From: Acanthornis magna | Lineage: Eukaryota > Chordata > Aves > Passeriformes > Acanthizidae | DNA: 64,000 nt | Direction: 5' to 3' | NCBI GenBank assembly: GCA_036785705.1 | Contig: JAWUZG010000352.1 | Span: 434,001-498,000, forward strand | Part shown: positions 24,101 to 34,935 of the stretch, in pieces | Numbering within the stretch: position 1 is the stretch's first letter | How the letters are laid out: each line of letters begins with the position of its first letter | Position numbers and translations under genes: made by a program | Notes under the pieces: model-generated | The model's input: only the letters and a program-made list of their open reading frames with translations | What the model was told of the DNA's origin: nothing | Databases searched by the model: none

Positions 24101-27100
24101 AAATGGGGAAATGGGGAAAATGGGGGAAATGGGGGAAATGGGGAAATGGGAGAAATGGGGCGAGGGGCACTGCGGGGCAGGTGAGTGGCACTGGGACAGC
24201 AGCGAGTGGCACTGGGACAGTGGCGAGTGGCACTGGGACAGCGGCGAGTGGCACTGGGACAGCGGTGAGTGGCGCTGGCCTGGCATGGGACAAGGGGGGG
24301 ACATGGGGAATGGTCCACGTTAGCTCGGGGGATTGGGAAATGGGGGAATGGGGAAATGGGAGAAATGGGGGAGATTGGGAAATGGGAAAATGGGGGAAAT
24401 GGGGAAATGTGGGAAATGGGGAAATGGGGAAAATGGGGGAAATGTGGGAAATGGGGAAATGGGAGAAATGGGGCGAGGGGCACTGCGGGGCAGGTGAGTG
24501 GCACTGGGACAGCAGCGAGTGGCACTGGGACAGTGGCGAGTGGCACTGGGACAGCGGTGAGTGGCACTGGCCTGGCGCGGGAGAAGGGGGGGACACGGGG
24601 AATGGTCCACGTTAGCTCGGGGGATTGGGAAATGGGGAAAATCGGGAAAATGGGGGAAATGGGGAAAATGGGGGAAATGGGGGAATGGGGGAATTGGCAG
24701 AATGGGGAAAATCGGGAAAATGTGGGAAATTGGGAAATGGGGAAATGGGGGAATGCGGAAATGGGGAAATGGGAAAATGGGGAAATGGGGAAACGTGGGA
24801 AATGGGGAAATGGGGAAACGTGGGAAATGGGGAAATGGGGCGAGGGGCACTGCGGGGCAGGTGAGTGGCACTGGGACAGCAGCGAGTGGCACTGGGACAG
24901 TGGCGAGTGGCACTGGGACAGCGGTGAGTGGCACTGGCCTGGCATGGGACAAGGGGGGGACACGGGGAATGGTCCACGTTAGCTCGGGGGATTGGGAAAT
25001 GGGGAAAATTGGGAAAATGGGGAAAATGGGGGAATGGGGGAATGCGGAAATGGGGAAATGTGGGAAATGGGGGAAATGGGGGAATGCGGAAATGGGGGAA
25101 ATGTGGGAAATGGGGGAATGTGGAAATGGGGAAATGGGGGAATGGGGAAATGGGGGAAATGGGAGAAATGGGAGAAATGGGGGAAATGGGAAAATGGGGG
25201 AAATGTGGGAAATGGGCAAATGGGGAAAATGTGCCTCGGCATCCAGGGGCGGCCCGGAGGGATGGGGGTGCGGCTTTGGGGACCCCCGCGGGGAGGGGTG
25301 ATTCTGGGGGGGGGTGCAGCCAAGGATGGATGGTCCCAGGAATGGATATTTTGGGATGAGGTGCTCCCAGGGATGGATACTTTTGGGATGTGATGATCCA
25401 AGGTGTGGATGATTTTGGGATGGGATGCTCCCAGGTGTGGATGATTTTGGGATGGGATGCTCCCAGGTGTGGATGATTTTGGGATGGGATGCTCCCAGGT
25501 GTGGATGATTTTGGGATGGGATGCTCCCAGGTGTGGTCATTCCCAGGTGTGAATATTTTGGGATGAGCTGCCCCCAGGGCAGGATGCCCTTGCACACCAA
25601 CCCCCACAGGAGCTCCTCCCCACAAGCCGAGGGTCCCCAGCTCTTTCCCGGAGTTTGTGACCCCCAGCCCTGTCCAGCCTCATCCCCCTGCACAGGACGA
25701 GGGCCCCCAGCCCCTTTCCTGCTCTCTGTGCCCCCAGGCCTGTCCAGCCTCATCCCCACACACAGGACGAGGGCCCCCAGCCCTTTCCCAGAGTTTGTGA
25801 CCCCCAGCCCTGTCCAGCCTCGTCCCCATGGACAGGACGAGAGCCCCCAGCCCCTTTCCTGCTCTCTGTGCCCCCAGGCCTGTCCAGCCTCACCCCTGTC
25901 CAGCCTCATCTCCCTGGATAGGACGAGAGCCTCCAGCCCTTTTCCTGGAGTTTGTGCCCCTCACCCTGTCCAGCCTCATCCCCCTGCACAGGATGAGAGC
26001 CCCCAGCCCCTTTCCTGGAGTTTGTGACCCCCCAGCCCTGTCCAGCCTCATCCCCCTGCACAGGACGAGAGCCCCCACCCCTGCCCAGCCTCATCCCCAC
26101 ACACAGGACGAGGGTCCCCAGCCCCTTTCCTGGAGTTTGTGACCCCCACCCCTGTCCAGCCTCATCCCCATGGACAGGACAAGAGCCCCCAGCCCCTTTC
26201 CTGCTCTCTGTGCCCCCAGGCCTCATCCCCACGGGACGAGGGTCTCCAGCCCTTTTCCCAGAGTTTGTGACCCCCAGCCCTGTCCAGCCTCACCCCTGTC
26301 CAGCCTCATCTCCCTGGACAGGATGAGAGCCTCCAGCCCTTTTCTTGGAGTTTGTGCCCCTCACCCCTGTCCAGCCTCATCCCCCTGCACAGGCCGAGGA
26401 CCCCCAGCCCTTTTCCCAGAGTTTGTGACCCCCAGCCCTGTCCAGCCTCGTCCCCCTGCACAGACCGAGGACCCCCAGCCCTTTTCCCAGAGTTTGTGAC
26501 CCCCAGCCCTGTCCAGCCTCGTCCCCCTGCACAGGCCGAGGACCCCCAGCCCTTTTCCCGGAGTTTGTGACCCCCAGCCCTGTCCAGCCTCATCTCCCTG
26601 CACAGGCCGAGGACCCCCAGCCCTTTTCCCGGAGTTTGTGACCCCCAGCCCTGTCCAGCCTCATCTCCCTGCACAGGATGAGGACCCCCAGCCCTTTTCC
26701 CGGAGTTTGTGACCCCCAGCCCTGTCCAGCCTCATCCCCCTGCATAGGATGAGGACCCCCAGCCCTTCTCCCAGAGTTTGTGACCCCCAGCCTGTCCAGC
26801 CTCGTCCCCCTGCACAGGCCGAGGACCCCCAGCCCTTTTCCCAGAGTTTGTGACCCCCCAGCCCCTGGGGAGCCCCCCAGCCCCTCACCGCCGTTGAGGC
26901 CCTTGTCCTGCAGCAGCGCCCGCAGGATTTGGCTCTGCAGCGAGCTGAGGTTCCGCAGGCGGCACAGCTCCTCCGTCAGCTCCGTGTAGGCCAGCGCCAG
27001 GTTCACCCTGCGGGGAAAGGAAACCCGGGATCGAGGGAATTCACGGGGAGGGATCCTTCGGGGGGGTTGGATCCTTTGGTGGGGATTGAATTATCAGTGG

Positions 27101-30100
27101 GGATTGAATCCTTCGGTGGGGATTGAATCCTTCGGTGGGGATTGAATCCTTTGGGGGGGTTGGATCCTTTGGTGGGGATTGGATCCTTCAGGGGGGATTG
27201 GATCTTTCAGGGGGGATTGGATCCTTCAGTGGGGATTGGATCCTTCAGGGGGGGTTGGATCCTTCAGTGGGGATTGGATCCTTCAGGGGGGGTTGGATCC
27301 TTCAGGGCGGATTGGATCCTTCGGGGGGGTTGGATCCTTTGGTGGGGATTGGATCCTTCGGGGGGTTGGATCCTTTGGTGGGGATTGGATCCTTGAGGAG
27401 GGATCGAATCCTTCGGTAGGGATTAAATCCTTCAGTGGGGACTGAATACTTTGGTGGGGATTGAATCTGCCAGTAGTGATTGGATCCTTCAGGGGGGATT
27501 GAATCCTTCAGGAGGGATTGGATTTTTTGGTGGGGATTGAATCCTTCAGTGGGGATTGAATCCTTCAGTGGGGATTGAATCCTTCAGGAGGGATTGGATC
27601 CTTCAGTGGGGATTGAATCCTTGTGGAGGGATCGAATCCTTCAGTAGGAATTAATTCCTTCAGTAGGGATTAAATCCTTCAGTAGGGATTGAATCCTTCA
27701 GTAGGGATTAAATTCTTCAGTAAGGATCAAATCCTTTGGTAGGGATTGAATCCTTCAGTAGGAATTAAATCCTTTGGTAGGGATCAAATCCTTCAGGAGG
27801 GATTGAATTCTTTGGTAGGGATTGAATCCCTCAGTAGGAATTAAATCCTTCAGTAGGGATTGAATCTTCAGTAGGGATTAAATCCTTCAGTAGGGACTGA
27901 ATCTTTTGGCAGGGATCAAATCCTTCAGTAGGGATTAAAATCCTTCAATAGGAATTAAATCCTTCAGGAGGGATTAAATCCTTCAGGAGGGATTAATTCC
28001 TTCAGTAGGGATTGGATCCTTTGGTAGGGATCGAATCCTTCAGGGGGATTGAATCCTTTGGTAGGGATTTAATCCTTCCACAGGAATTAAATTCTTTGGT
28101 AGGGATTGAATCTTTCGGCAGGGATCAAATCTTTTGGTAGGGATTAAAAAAAAAAGAGGAAAAGGAGGGGAAAAAGAGGGGGAAAGGAATGGAAAAAGAG
28201 GGGAAAAAGACGGGAAAAGGAGGGGAAAAGGAGGGGAAAGGAATGGACACCGGCAGCGATTGGGGTTTGAGGGGTTAAACCGGGGACACGGCCCCGCTCG
28301 GTGCCACCGTGAGCCCTTGGGGGGTTTAAGGGGTCCGGGGACACGGGGGTTTGGGACAGAGATGGAGGTGGGGGATCAGCACGGAAATGCTCCCGGAACG
28401 GTCCGGGAGGGCTGCAATAGGCTTGGCACGGATCGGTGCCCGGGGCTGGGATAGATCGGTGCCCGGGGTTGGGACGGATCGGTGCCCGGGGTTGGGACGG
28501 ATCGGTGCCCGGGGCTGGGACGGTTCGGTGCCCACGGTTGGGACGGATCGGTGCCGGGGGTTGGCACGGATCGGTGCCCGGGGTTGGGACGGATCGGTGC
28601 CGGTGCTTGGCACGGATCGGTGCCGGTGCTTGGCACGGATCGGTGCCGGTGCTTGGGACAGTTCGGTGCCACAGGGGTGGCGCGGGATTGGGGCCGCTCG
28701 GCGACGCTCGGTGACCCTCGCAGCCGCGAGCCGTCACTGCCCTCTGGAGGCGGCGCCGAGGCGACACTGGCACCGGACACCGGGAGAGCACACGGCACCG
28801 GGCACCGGGAACTGGGAGAACACACAGCACCGGGCACCGCGACAACACACGGCACTGGGAACCGGGCACCGGGACAACACATGGCACCGGGCACCGGCCA
28901 TTGGACACCAGACACGGGGACAACACTCGGCACCGGGCACCGGGGCAATACACAGCACCGGGCACCGGGCACTGTGAGAACACTCGGCACCGGGCACCGG
29001 AAACCAGGAACCAGGACAACACATGGCACTGGGCATGGGGAACCGGGCACCAGTCACTGAGACAATACGTGGCACCAGGCACCGGGAGAACACATGGCAC
29101 CAGGCACCGGGCACGGGGAGAACACACGGCACTGGGCACCGGGCACTGGACACCAGGACAGCACTTGGCACCGGACACCGGGAGAACGCATGGCACCGGG
29201 CACCGGGCATGGGGAGAACACACGGCACCGGGCACTGGACACCGGGCACTGGGAGGATATGAGGCACCTGGCACCGGAAACCAGGAACCAGGACAACACA
29301 TGGCACCGGGCATGGGGAACCGGGCACCAGTCACTGAGACAATACATGGCACTGGACACCGGGCACCGGGCACTGGACACCGGGCACTGGGAGGATATGT
29401 GGCACCGGGCACCGGCCATTGGACACTGGACACCGGGACAACACTTGGCACCAGGCACCGGGGCAATACATGACACCGGGCACCGGGCACTGGGCACCGG
29501 ACACCGGGACAACACACGGCACCGGGCACGGGGAACTGGGCACCGGGCACTGAGACAATACATGGCACCAGGCACTGGGCACCGGCCACTGGACACCGGG
29601 CCAGCACTTGGCACCGGGCACCGGGAGAACACACGGCACCAGGCACCAGGACAGCACTCGGCACCGGGCACTGGGCACTGGAACAGCACTTGGCACCGGG
29701 CACTGGGCACTGGGACAGCAATGGGCACTGGGCACTGGGACAGCACTTGGTACCAGGCACCGGGCACCGGGACAGCACTCGGCACTGGGCACCCCGCAGC
29801 CACAGCTGCAGCCCCGCTCAGCTCCAAGGCCGGGGTGCAGCGGCTGATTTTGGGGTGCAGCGGGTGATTTTGGGGTGCAGCGAGTGATTTTGGGGTGCAG
29901 GATCCCCCCCGGGACCCACCCGAAGGTGTGGGGTGCCCGCCGTGCCCCCAGCCCTCGGCCCAGTCCCCTCCCAGCACTTACTGGTCATCGCCCACCTTCT
30001 TCACCCAGGCCATGTCCCGCTCCGACTGCTCCTGGGGACAGGGACACCTGTGAGCACCCGGACCCCACCCACCGGGGCCGGGGGTCCTGTAGGGTCAGAT

Positions 30101-32948
30101 CCTGCCCCGTACCTGCCCCCAGACACCCCTTAGCACCCAAATTGCACCCACTGAGAACAGGGGGTGGTCCTGTGGGGTCAGATCCTGCCCCGTACCCGCT
30201 CCCAAACAGCCCTCGGCACCCAAACTCCATCCACCGAGGATAGGGAGGGTCCTGTGGGGTCCTGTCCCACCCCATACCCCCTCCCAGGGACCCCTCAGCG
30301 CCCAAAGCCCTCCCACCGGGAATGGGGAGGGTCCTGTGGGGTCCTGTCCCACCCCATACCCACTCCCAGCGACCCCTCAGCACCCAAACCCCACCCACCG
30401 GGGCCGGGGGTCCTGTGGGGTCAGATCCTGCCCCGTACCCCCTCCGAGCCACCCGTCCGCACCCAAACCTCACCCACACAGTGTATAGGGAGGGTCCTAT
30501 GGGGTCAGATCCCATCCCATACCTGTCCCCAGACACCCCTCATCACCCGGACCCCACCGGGAATGGAGAGCACCTTATCCCACCCCATACCCGCTCCCAG
30601 GGACACCCGGCCCGCCCCCCCGGTCCCGGTGGTGGTCCCGGGGATGGTCCCGGTGGTGGTCCCGGGGATGGTCCCGGTGGTGGTTCTGGGGATGGTCCCG
30701 GGGATGGTCCCGGTGGTGGTGCCGGGGATGGTCCCTGGGGTGGTCCCGGGGATGGTCGCGGGGGTGGTCCCGGGGGTGGTCCCGGGGATGGTCCCGGGGA
30801 TGGTCCCGGTGGTGGTTCTGGGGATGGTCCCGGGGATGGTCCAGGGGATGGTCCCGGGGATGGTCCCGGGGATGGTCCAGGGGATGGTCCCGGGGATGGT
30901 CCAGGGGATGGTCCCGGGGATGGTCCCGGGGATGGTCCCGGTGATAGTCCCGGGGGTGGTCCCGGGGATGGTCCCGGTGGTGGTCCCGGGGATGGTCCCG
31001 GGGATGGTCCCGGGGGTGGTCCCGGGGATGGTCCCGGGGATGGTCCCGGGGATGGTCCCGGTGGTGGTCCCGGGGGTGGTCCCGGGGGTGGTCCCGGTGG
31101 TGGTCCCGGGGATGGTCCCGGTGGTGGTCCCGGGGATGATCCCGGGGATGGTCCAGGGGGTGGGCCCGGGGATGGTCCCGGGGGTGGTCCCGGGGGTGGT
31201 CCCGGGGGTGGTCCCGGGCCGTCCCCGCTCCGCACCTGCTCGCGGCTGTCCTGCAGGTGCTTGAGCTCCGCCTGCAGCCTCTCGCACTCGGCCTTGAGCT
31301 GCTCCTCGCGGTGCTGAGCTCGCTGGTTCTCCTGCCGTGCCGCCTCCAGCTCGGCCTCCAGCCCGCGGCTCTGCCAGCCCCCGGCGCGCTCCAGCACTGC
31401 GGGCACCGCCGGGATCAGCCCCCGCCGCCGCCCGGGGGTCCCGGGGGTCCCGGGGGGGCGGGGAGGGGGCGGCTCACCGTGGCTCAGGCCGGGGTTGGGG
31501 TGCAGGGCGATGAAGGGCACGTCCGGGGAGCCCAGGCCGGGGAAGGCGCCGCTGTCGCGCTGTCGCAGCTGCTGCTCCAGGCTCCGGATGCGGCTCAGGT
31601 GAGTCTCCACCAGCGCCCGCTGCACGGGAGGGACCGGGCTGGGACCGGGACGGGGCTGGGACGGGGATGGGACCGGGGTGGGACTGGGACGGGGCTGGGA
31701 CCGGGGTGGGACGGGGAGGGGACGGGGGTGGGACGGGGCTGGGATGGGACCGGGACGGAGCTGGGATGGGACTGGGATGGGACTGGGAAGGGGCCGGGGC
31801 TGGGACAGGACTGGGACCGGGAAGGGACCGGGCCGGGACGGAGCTGGGACAGGGACAGGGCTGGGACGGGGCCGGGATGGGACAGGGCTGGGACGGGGAT
31901 GGGGATGGGACCGGGACGGGACGGGACGGGGCTGGGACAGGACTGGGACGGAGCTGGGACGGGGTTGGGACAGGGCCGGTACGGGGTTGTGAGGGGCTGG
32001 GAGGGGACGGGGCCGGGGCTGGGACGGGGTTGGGACCCCTCCCCGGGGTTCGTCCTGCCCCGCACCCCAGGATTTTGGGGTCCCTTTTTGGTGGGGGATC
32101 CATCCCAGCGTTTGGAAAAGGAAAGAGGAAAGAGAAGGGGAAGGGAAGGGAAGGGAAGGGAAGGGAAGGGAAGGGAAGGGAAGGGAAGGGAAGGGAAGGG
32201 AAGGGAAGGGAAGGGAAAAGGAATGGAAAGGAAGTTCAGGGAAGGGAAAGGAAAAGGAATGGAGGGGAAGGGAAGTCCAGGGAAGGGAAGGGCACCCCGC
32301 TGTCCCCCGCTGCCCCCCGTGCTGGGCACCCACCATCTCTCCCAGCTCGGTCTCCAGGTCTGCCTTCTCCACGCACAGCTTCTCGTACGCCTGGATCATC
32401 TCCTCCAGCTGCTCCTCCCGCTCTTTGCTCTTCTGCAGCTGCCGGGGCAAGGCGGAGGGGGTCCGGGGGTGGGTGGGCAGCTCGGGGACCCCCTCAGCCC
32501 CCCAGGGACCCCCCCGGCCCCGCTCACCTCGTGCTGGAACTGATTGAGCTGCTGCTGCAGCGACGCCTTCTCGCTCTTGAGCAGCGACGTCTCCTTGGCC
32601 TCGTAGAGGGAGAAGATGTGCTCCTCGCCGAACTCGCCGATCAGGGGGTACTGCGGCCGGGGGGCAGGCGGTCAGAGGGGTCCCCCCCCGGCCCCGCACC
32701 CCCCAGGGACCCCCGGACCCCCTCACCTTGACCTCATACATCTTGAGGCGGCGCTTGAGCGTGGAGTTCTCCCTCTCGAGCCCCGTGAGGCGGTTCTTGA
32801 TGTCGTCGTAGGCCGTGATGAGGGCGAAGTGCGAGGCCGAGCACATGTCCCCGGACAGGTCGGTGTTGGGGCTGTCCAGCCAGTCCTCGTCCGGCGCCAG
32901 CGCCTCCTGCGTCAGGATGCTGATGTCGTCCTCGAACATGGAGTCCAT
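21040..32948 (-). CDS. TBKBP1: TBKBP1 (SINTBAD, TBK1-binding protein 1), complete CDS in nine coding exons
   Basis: TBKBP1 is a cytoplasmic adaptor of the TANK/NAP1/SINTBAD family that binds TBK1 and IKKepsilon and supports interferon induction. Minus-strand coding exons, in order: 32948-32727, 32650-32528, 32438-32334, 31619-31478, 31396-31236, 30031-29982, 27007-26889, 23205-22418 and 21168-21040. They total 1839 nt, or 612 residues plus stop (human about 615). All junctions have GT and AG, and phases match throughout. The protein starts MDSMFEDDISILTQEAL (human MESMFEDDISILTQEAL). Residues about 45-265 are predicted coiled coil. The TBK1-binding domain spans about 252-307 (SERDMAWVKKVGDDQ, LALAYTELTEEL). 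Residues 309-420 are HSP/RRSP-rich repeats. A C-terminal zinc-finger-like motif has Cys583, Cys586, His602 and His606. The start ATG (GACATGG) lies 3-7 nt after the exon acceptor, so an upstream non-coding exon is needed. Confidence 0.96.
21195..21655. repeat. 20-bp minisatellite in TBKBP1 intron 8
   Basis: Units of GGGGTGGCCACGTCCCCCTT with TCACATCTCTCC variants, about 23 copies. It begins some 30 bp from the exon 9 acceptor. Confidence 0.93.
21700..22410. repeat. Larger repeat (170-240 bp), about 4 copies, in TBKBP1 intron 8
   Basis: Each unit contains GGGGGGCACAGGGCGGCACT, CAGACCCCTCC, CCACCAGCCGGGACGCTGGG and CCCCCAAACACCCCCCGGGA. The last copy runs almost to the exon 8 donor. Confidence 0.88.
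22418..23205 (-). CDS. TBKBP1: TBKBP1 coding exon 8 (HSP/RRSP repeats and conserved tail)
   Basis: A 788-nt exon. Its 5' third encodes degenerate repeats (QCHSPLS, QRRSPAP, CQSPA) like the human QRHSPLSQRHSPAPQCPSP region. Then come a conserved AYAKPSSRHIKAGFQGRRSYS segment and the acidic motif FEKQSSDEEEWALPSPPSPE. The acceptor at 23,206-23,210 (GCCAG) is the only one of seven near-identical copies that is contiguous with the full exon. Donor gtaagg. Confidence 0.93.
23206..25240 (-). repeat. TBKBP1 intron 7 array: GGGAAAT repeats plus six copies of the exon 8 acceptor
   Basis: A compound array. Seven copies of a module (GGCCTGGCATGGGACAAG, GACATGGGGAATGGTCCA, CGTTAGCTCGGGGGATTGGG) begin near 23,203, 23,429, 23,645, 23,915, 24,275, 24,567 and 24,931, separated by (GGGAAAT)n. 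On the minus strand each module reads as intron end (CCCATGCCAG), then exon 8 start (GCCAGCGCCACTCACCGCTG or close variant). The six right-hand copies stop after about 80-120 bp of exon-like sequence and run back into the array. Only the left-most is followed by the full exon. Confidence 0.93.
25330..25560. repeat. About 37-bp repeat in TBKBP1 intron 7
   Basis: Four to six units of GGTGTGGATGATTTTGGGAT followed by GGGATGCTCCCA. Confidence 0.88.
25630..26880. repeat. About 72-bp minisatellite, about 17 copies, in TBKBP1 intron 7
   Basis: Units of CCCTTTTCCCGGAGTTTGTG, ACCCCCAGCCCTGTCCAGCC, TCATCCCCCTGCACAGG and ACGAGGACCCCCAG. It runs up to the exon 7 donor. Confidence 0.94.
26889..27007 (-). 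CDS. TBKBP1: TBKBP1 coding exon 7 (TBK1-binding domain, second part)
   Basis: Encodes QVNLALAYTELTEELCRLR and the following SSLQSQILRALLQDKGLNG, residues 268-307 plus one base. This is the most conserved part of the family. Acceptor CCGCAG, donor gtgagg. Confidence 0.96.
27040..28145. repeat. 20-bp minisatellite in TBKBP1 intron 6
   Basis: Units of GGGGATTGGATCCTTCAGGG on the exon-7 side, grading into the AT-richer AGGGATTAAATCCTTCAGT. About 55 copies. It is followed by a purine-rich tract (28,146-28,250). Confidence 0.95.
28430..28680. repeat. 24-bp repeat in TBKBP1 intron 6
   Basis: About ten units of GGACGGATCGGTGCCCGGGG followed by TTGG. Confidence 0.92.
28755..29800. repeat. CACCGGGCACTGGGA minisatellite in TBKBP1 intron 6
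   Basis: A 1-kb array of units such as GGCACCGGGCACCGGGACAA followed by CACAC, with CACTGGACACC variants. Internal higher-order duplications are visible (for example ACACATGGCAC...GTCACTGAGACAAT blocks near 29,020 and 29,300). Confidence 0.94.
29982..30031 (-). CDS. TBKBP1: TBKBP1 coding exon 6 (TBK1-binding domain, first part)
   Basis: A 50-nt exon encoding EQSERDMAWVKKVGDD plus two bases of a Gln codon. It is the start of the TBK1/IKKepsilon-binding domain shared with AZI2/NAP1. Acceptor CCCCAG, donor gtaagt (a perfect consensus). Confidence 0.95.
30055..30560. repeat. 80-95-bp repeat in TBKBP1 intron 5
   Basis: About six units containing GGTCCTGTGGGGTCAGATCC, TGCCCCGTACC and CACCCAAACCCCACCCACCG. 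Confidence 0.88.
30620..31222. repeat. 12-bp minisatellite next to the TBKBP1 exon 5 donor
   Basis: About 50 units of GGGGATGGTCCC, GGTGGTGGTCCC or GGGGGTGGTCCC. It ends about 14 bp from the exon 5 splice donor. Because the unit is 12 bp, one minus-strand frame is stop-free across the whole array. Confidence 0.96.
31236..31396 (-). CDS. TBKBP1: TBKBP1 coding exon 5
   Basis: Encodes residues 198-251 (VLERAGG to LQDSREQ), including REEQLKAECERLQAELK, which is highly conserved with human. The donor is CAG followed by gtgcgg and is abutted by a 600-bp 12-mer array in intron 5. Confidence 0.95.
31478..31619 (-). CDS. TBKBP1: TBKBP1 coding exon 4
   Basis: Encodes residues 151-197 plus one base. 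It begins RALVETHLSRI as in human RALVETHLRQI and ends PGLSH with a split Val codon. The following intron is only 81 nt. Confidence 0.94.
31625..32040. repeat. G-rich (GGGACNGGGCTGGGA) array in TBKBP1 intron 3
   Basis: Degenerate 5-6-bp units (GGGAC, GGGCT, GGGAT). They begin right at the exon 4 acceptor and give a C-rich polypyrimidine-type RNA on the transcribed strand. Confidence 0.92.
32125..32295. repeat. (GGGAA)n pentamer microsatellite in TBKBP1 intron 3
   Basis: About 20 GGGAA units, perfect over roughly 32,140-32,215, then interrupted by AAAGGAATGGA segments. Confidence 0.96.
32334..32438 (-). CDS. TBKBP1: TBKBP1 coding exon 3
   Basis: Encodes residues 116-150 (LQKSKEREEQLEEM to ETELGEM), a strongly charged coiled-coil segment nearly identical to human. 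Acceptor CCGGCAG, donor gtgggtg. Confidence 0.95.
32528..32650 (-). CDS. TBKBP1: TBKBP1 coding exon 2
   Basis: Encodes residues 75-115 (YPLIGEFGEEH to NQFQHE), matching human YPLISDFGEEH. Coiled-coil region. Acceptor CCGCAG, donor gtgagcg. Confidence 0.95.
32727..32948 (-). CDS. TBKBP1: TBKBP1 coding exon 1
   Basis: Encodes residues 1-74, ending in YEVK. The acceptor is CCCCTAG, with an alternative GCAG 4 nt further on, and the donor is AAG followed by gtgagg. Phase 0 at the end. Confidence 0.95.
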
Positions 32949-33009
32949 GTCCTGCCTAGGGGACAGGGGACACGGGGACAGCGGTGAGCACGGGCCGGGC
33001 GGGGCTGGG

Positions 33010-33510
33010 GGGACGCTGGGGTGGGGACACTGGGGTGGGGACACTGGGGTGGGGACACTGGACTGGGGGGACACCGGGCTGGGGACACTGGGGTGGGAGG
33101 ACACCGGGGTGGGGCGACACTGGGGTGGGGTGACTCTGGGGTGGGGGGACGCTGGGCTGGGGGGGTACTGGGGTGGGGGGACACTGGGGTGGGGGGACAC
33201 CGGGCTGGGGACACTGGCGTGGGGGGACACTGGCGTGGGATGACACTGGCGTGGGGTGACACTGGTGTGGGGTGACACTGGGGTGGGGACACTGGGGTGG
33301 GGTGACACTGGGCTGGGGTGACACCGGGGTGGGGTGGCGCTGGGGTGGGGGGACACCGGGCTGGGGAGACCCTGGGGTGGGGGGACACTGGCCTGGGGGG
33401 GACACTGGCCTGGGGACACTGGGCTGGGGGGACGCTGGGGTGGGGGGACACTGGGCTGGGGTGACACTGGGCTGGGGGGACACGGACCTGGGGGGACACT
33501 GGCCTGGGGC
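33010..33510. repeat. ACACTGGGGTGGGG minisatellite in TBKBP1 intron 1
   Basis: About 30 units of 14-17 bp (GGGGACACTGGGGTGGG, with GGCTGG, GTGACAC and CGTGG variants). Confidence 0.94.
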
Positions 33511-33514
33511 CATG

Positions 33515-34250
33515 GGGAGGGTCCTGGGGACAGCGCGGGCTCTGCGGGAGCTCAGCCCGTCCCGGTGGCAATGGGTGACAGAAGAGGGACAGTCCCCAGA
33601 GCTGCCACACCCCACAGAGGGACAATCCCGGCAGCGGCTCCAACCCCACACTGACCCCCGAGGTGACAAGGGGACAACGGCCACGCGATCCCCGCTGTCC
33701 CCAGAGGGAGAGGGGAGGACAGGACCCCCAGGATGAGCAGAGAGCACCCCCGGCAGAGCCCCCCGGGGGGGACACGGTGACTTTCCTCCCGTCCCCCCCC
33801 GGGAACGAGCACCAGAAATAGCGTCCGGTGCCGCCCCGCGCCGCACGCGAGCTCCTTCCCGGCCTCCCACGCCTCGCCAGCCGTGCCCTAAATTCCGCCG
33901 GAGCTGCCGAGAGCCCCCCGGGAGCCTCCCGGCACCGTCCCCAGCCCCTCCCGGGGGACCCCGGCCCGCTCTGCCGCAGCGCCGGCCCCGTGCGACACTC
34001 CGGGCCGGCCGAGGGTCGCCTCCGGTGGCTCCGGGGATGGTCCCGGTGCGAGAAGCCCCCGGCACTGTCCCCGGTCCCAGGTGGGGACCCCGGGGCGGCC
34101 GCCGGGCAGGCGCAGCCGGGGCGGCTCGGCAGACGTGTGGGAGCCACCGCCGCACGAATAATTCATGGCACAGAGCTGGCGGAGGGAGGAGAGAGCCGCA
34201 GGGTGACGGGGGGGGGACAGCGCGGCCCCCTCGAGCCGCTGGCGGGGGCT
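33515..34250. other. Complex part of TBKBP1 intron 1
   Basis: Non-repetitive, GC-rich sequence. It includes an AT-rich dip at about 34,155-34,175 (ACGAATAATTCATGG). No exon is recognised. Confidence 0.4.
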
Positions 34251-34254
34251 GGGG

Positions 34255-34935
34255 ACAGCCCGGTCCCCCTGCGAAGGGGGGGATGTCGCAGCCTCTGCTG
34301 GGACACGGATGAACAGAGCACTGCGACCCCGCCGGGGGTCTTTAGTCGGGGGCGGTGACAGAGGGGACACCGCAGCCTCTGCTGGGACACGGATGAACAG
34401 AGCCCCAGAACTGGGGGTCCTTAACCCAACCCCGGGGGTGACAGAGGGGACACACTGTGGCCTCCACTGGGACACGGAATGGACAGAGCACTGCGACCCT
34501 GCCGGGGGTCCTTAACCCATCCCCGGGGGTGACAGAGGGGACACATCACGGCCTCCACTGGGACATGGAATGGACCGAGCCCCCCAGCACTGTGACCCTG
34601 CCGGGGGTCCTTAACCCATCCCCGGGGGTGACAGAGGGGACACACCGCAGCCTCCACTGGGACACAGAATGAGCAGAGCCCCCCAGCACTGTGACCCCAC
34701 CGGGGGTCCTTAACCCAACCCCGGGGGTGACAGAGGGGACACACCGCGGCCTCCGCTGGGACACGGAATGAGCAGAGCCCCCCAGGACCGCGACCCCTCC
34801 GGGGGTCCTTAGTCTGGGGAGGTGACAGAGGGGACACACTGCAGCCTCCGCTGGGACACAGAATGAACAGAGCACTGCGACCCCGCCGGGGGTCCTTAAT
34901 TTGGGGCGGTGACAGAGGGGACACACCCCTGCTCG
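34255..34935. repeat. 85-115-bp repeat, about 7 copies, in TBKBP1 intron 1
   Basis: Units contain GCCTCCACTGGGACACGGAA, TGAACAGAGC, CCGGGGGTCCTTAACCCA and GGGGGTGACAGAGGGGACAC. Confidence 0.93.

Noticed and set aside
23550..24900. Perfect plus-strand splice donors (GGCAGGTGAGTGGC) in each intron 7 module
   Set aside because: They lie on the antisense strand of TBKBP1 and are the reverse complement of coding HSP repeats; no plus-strand gene is supported.
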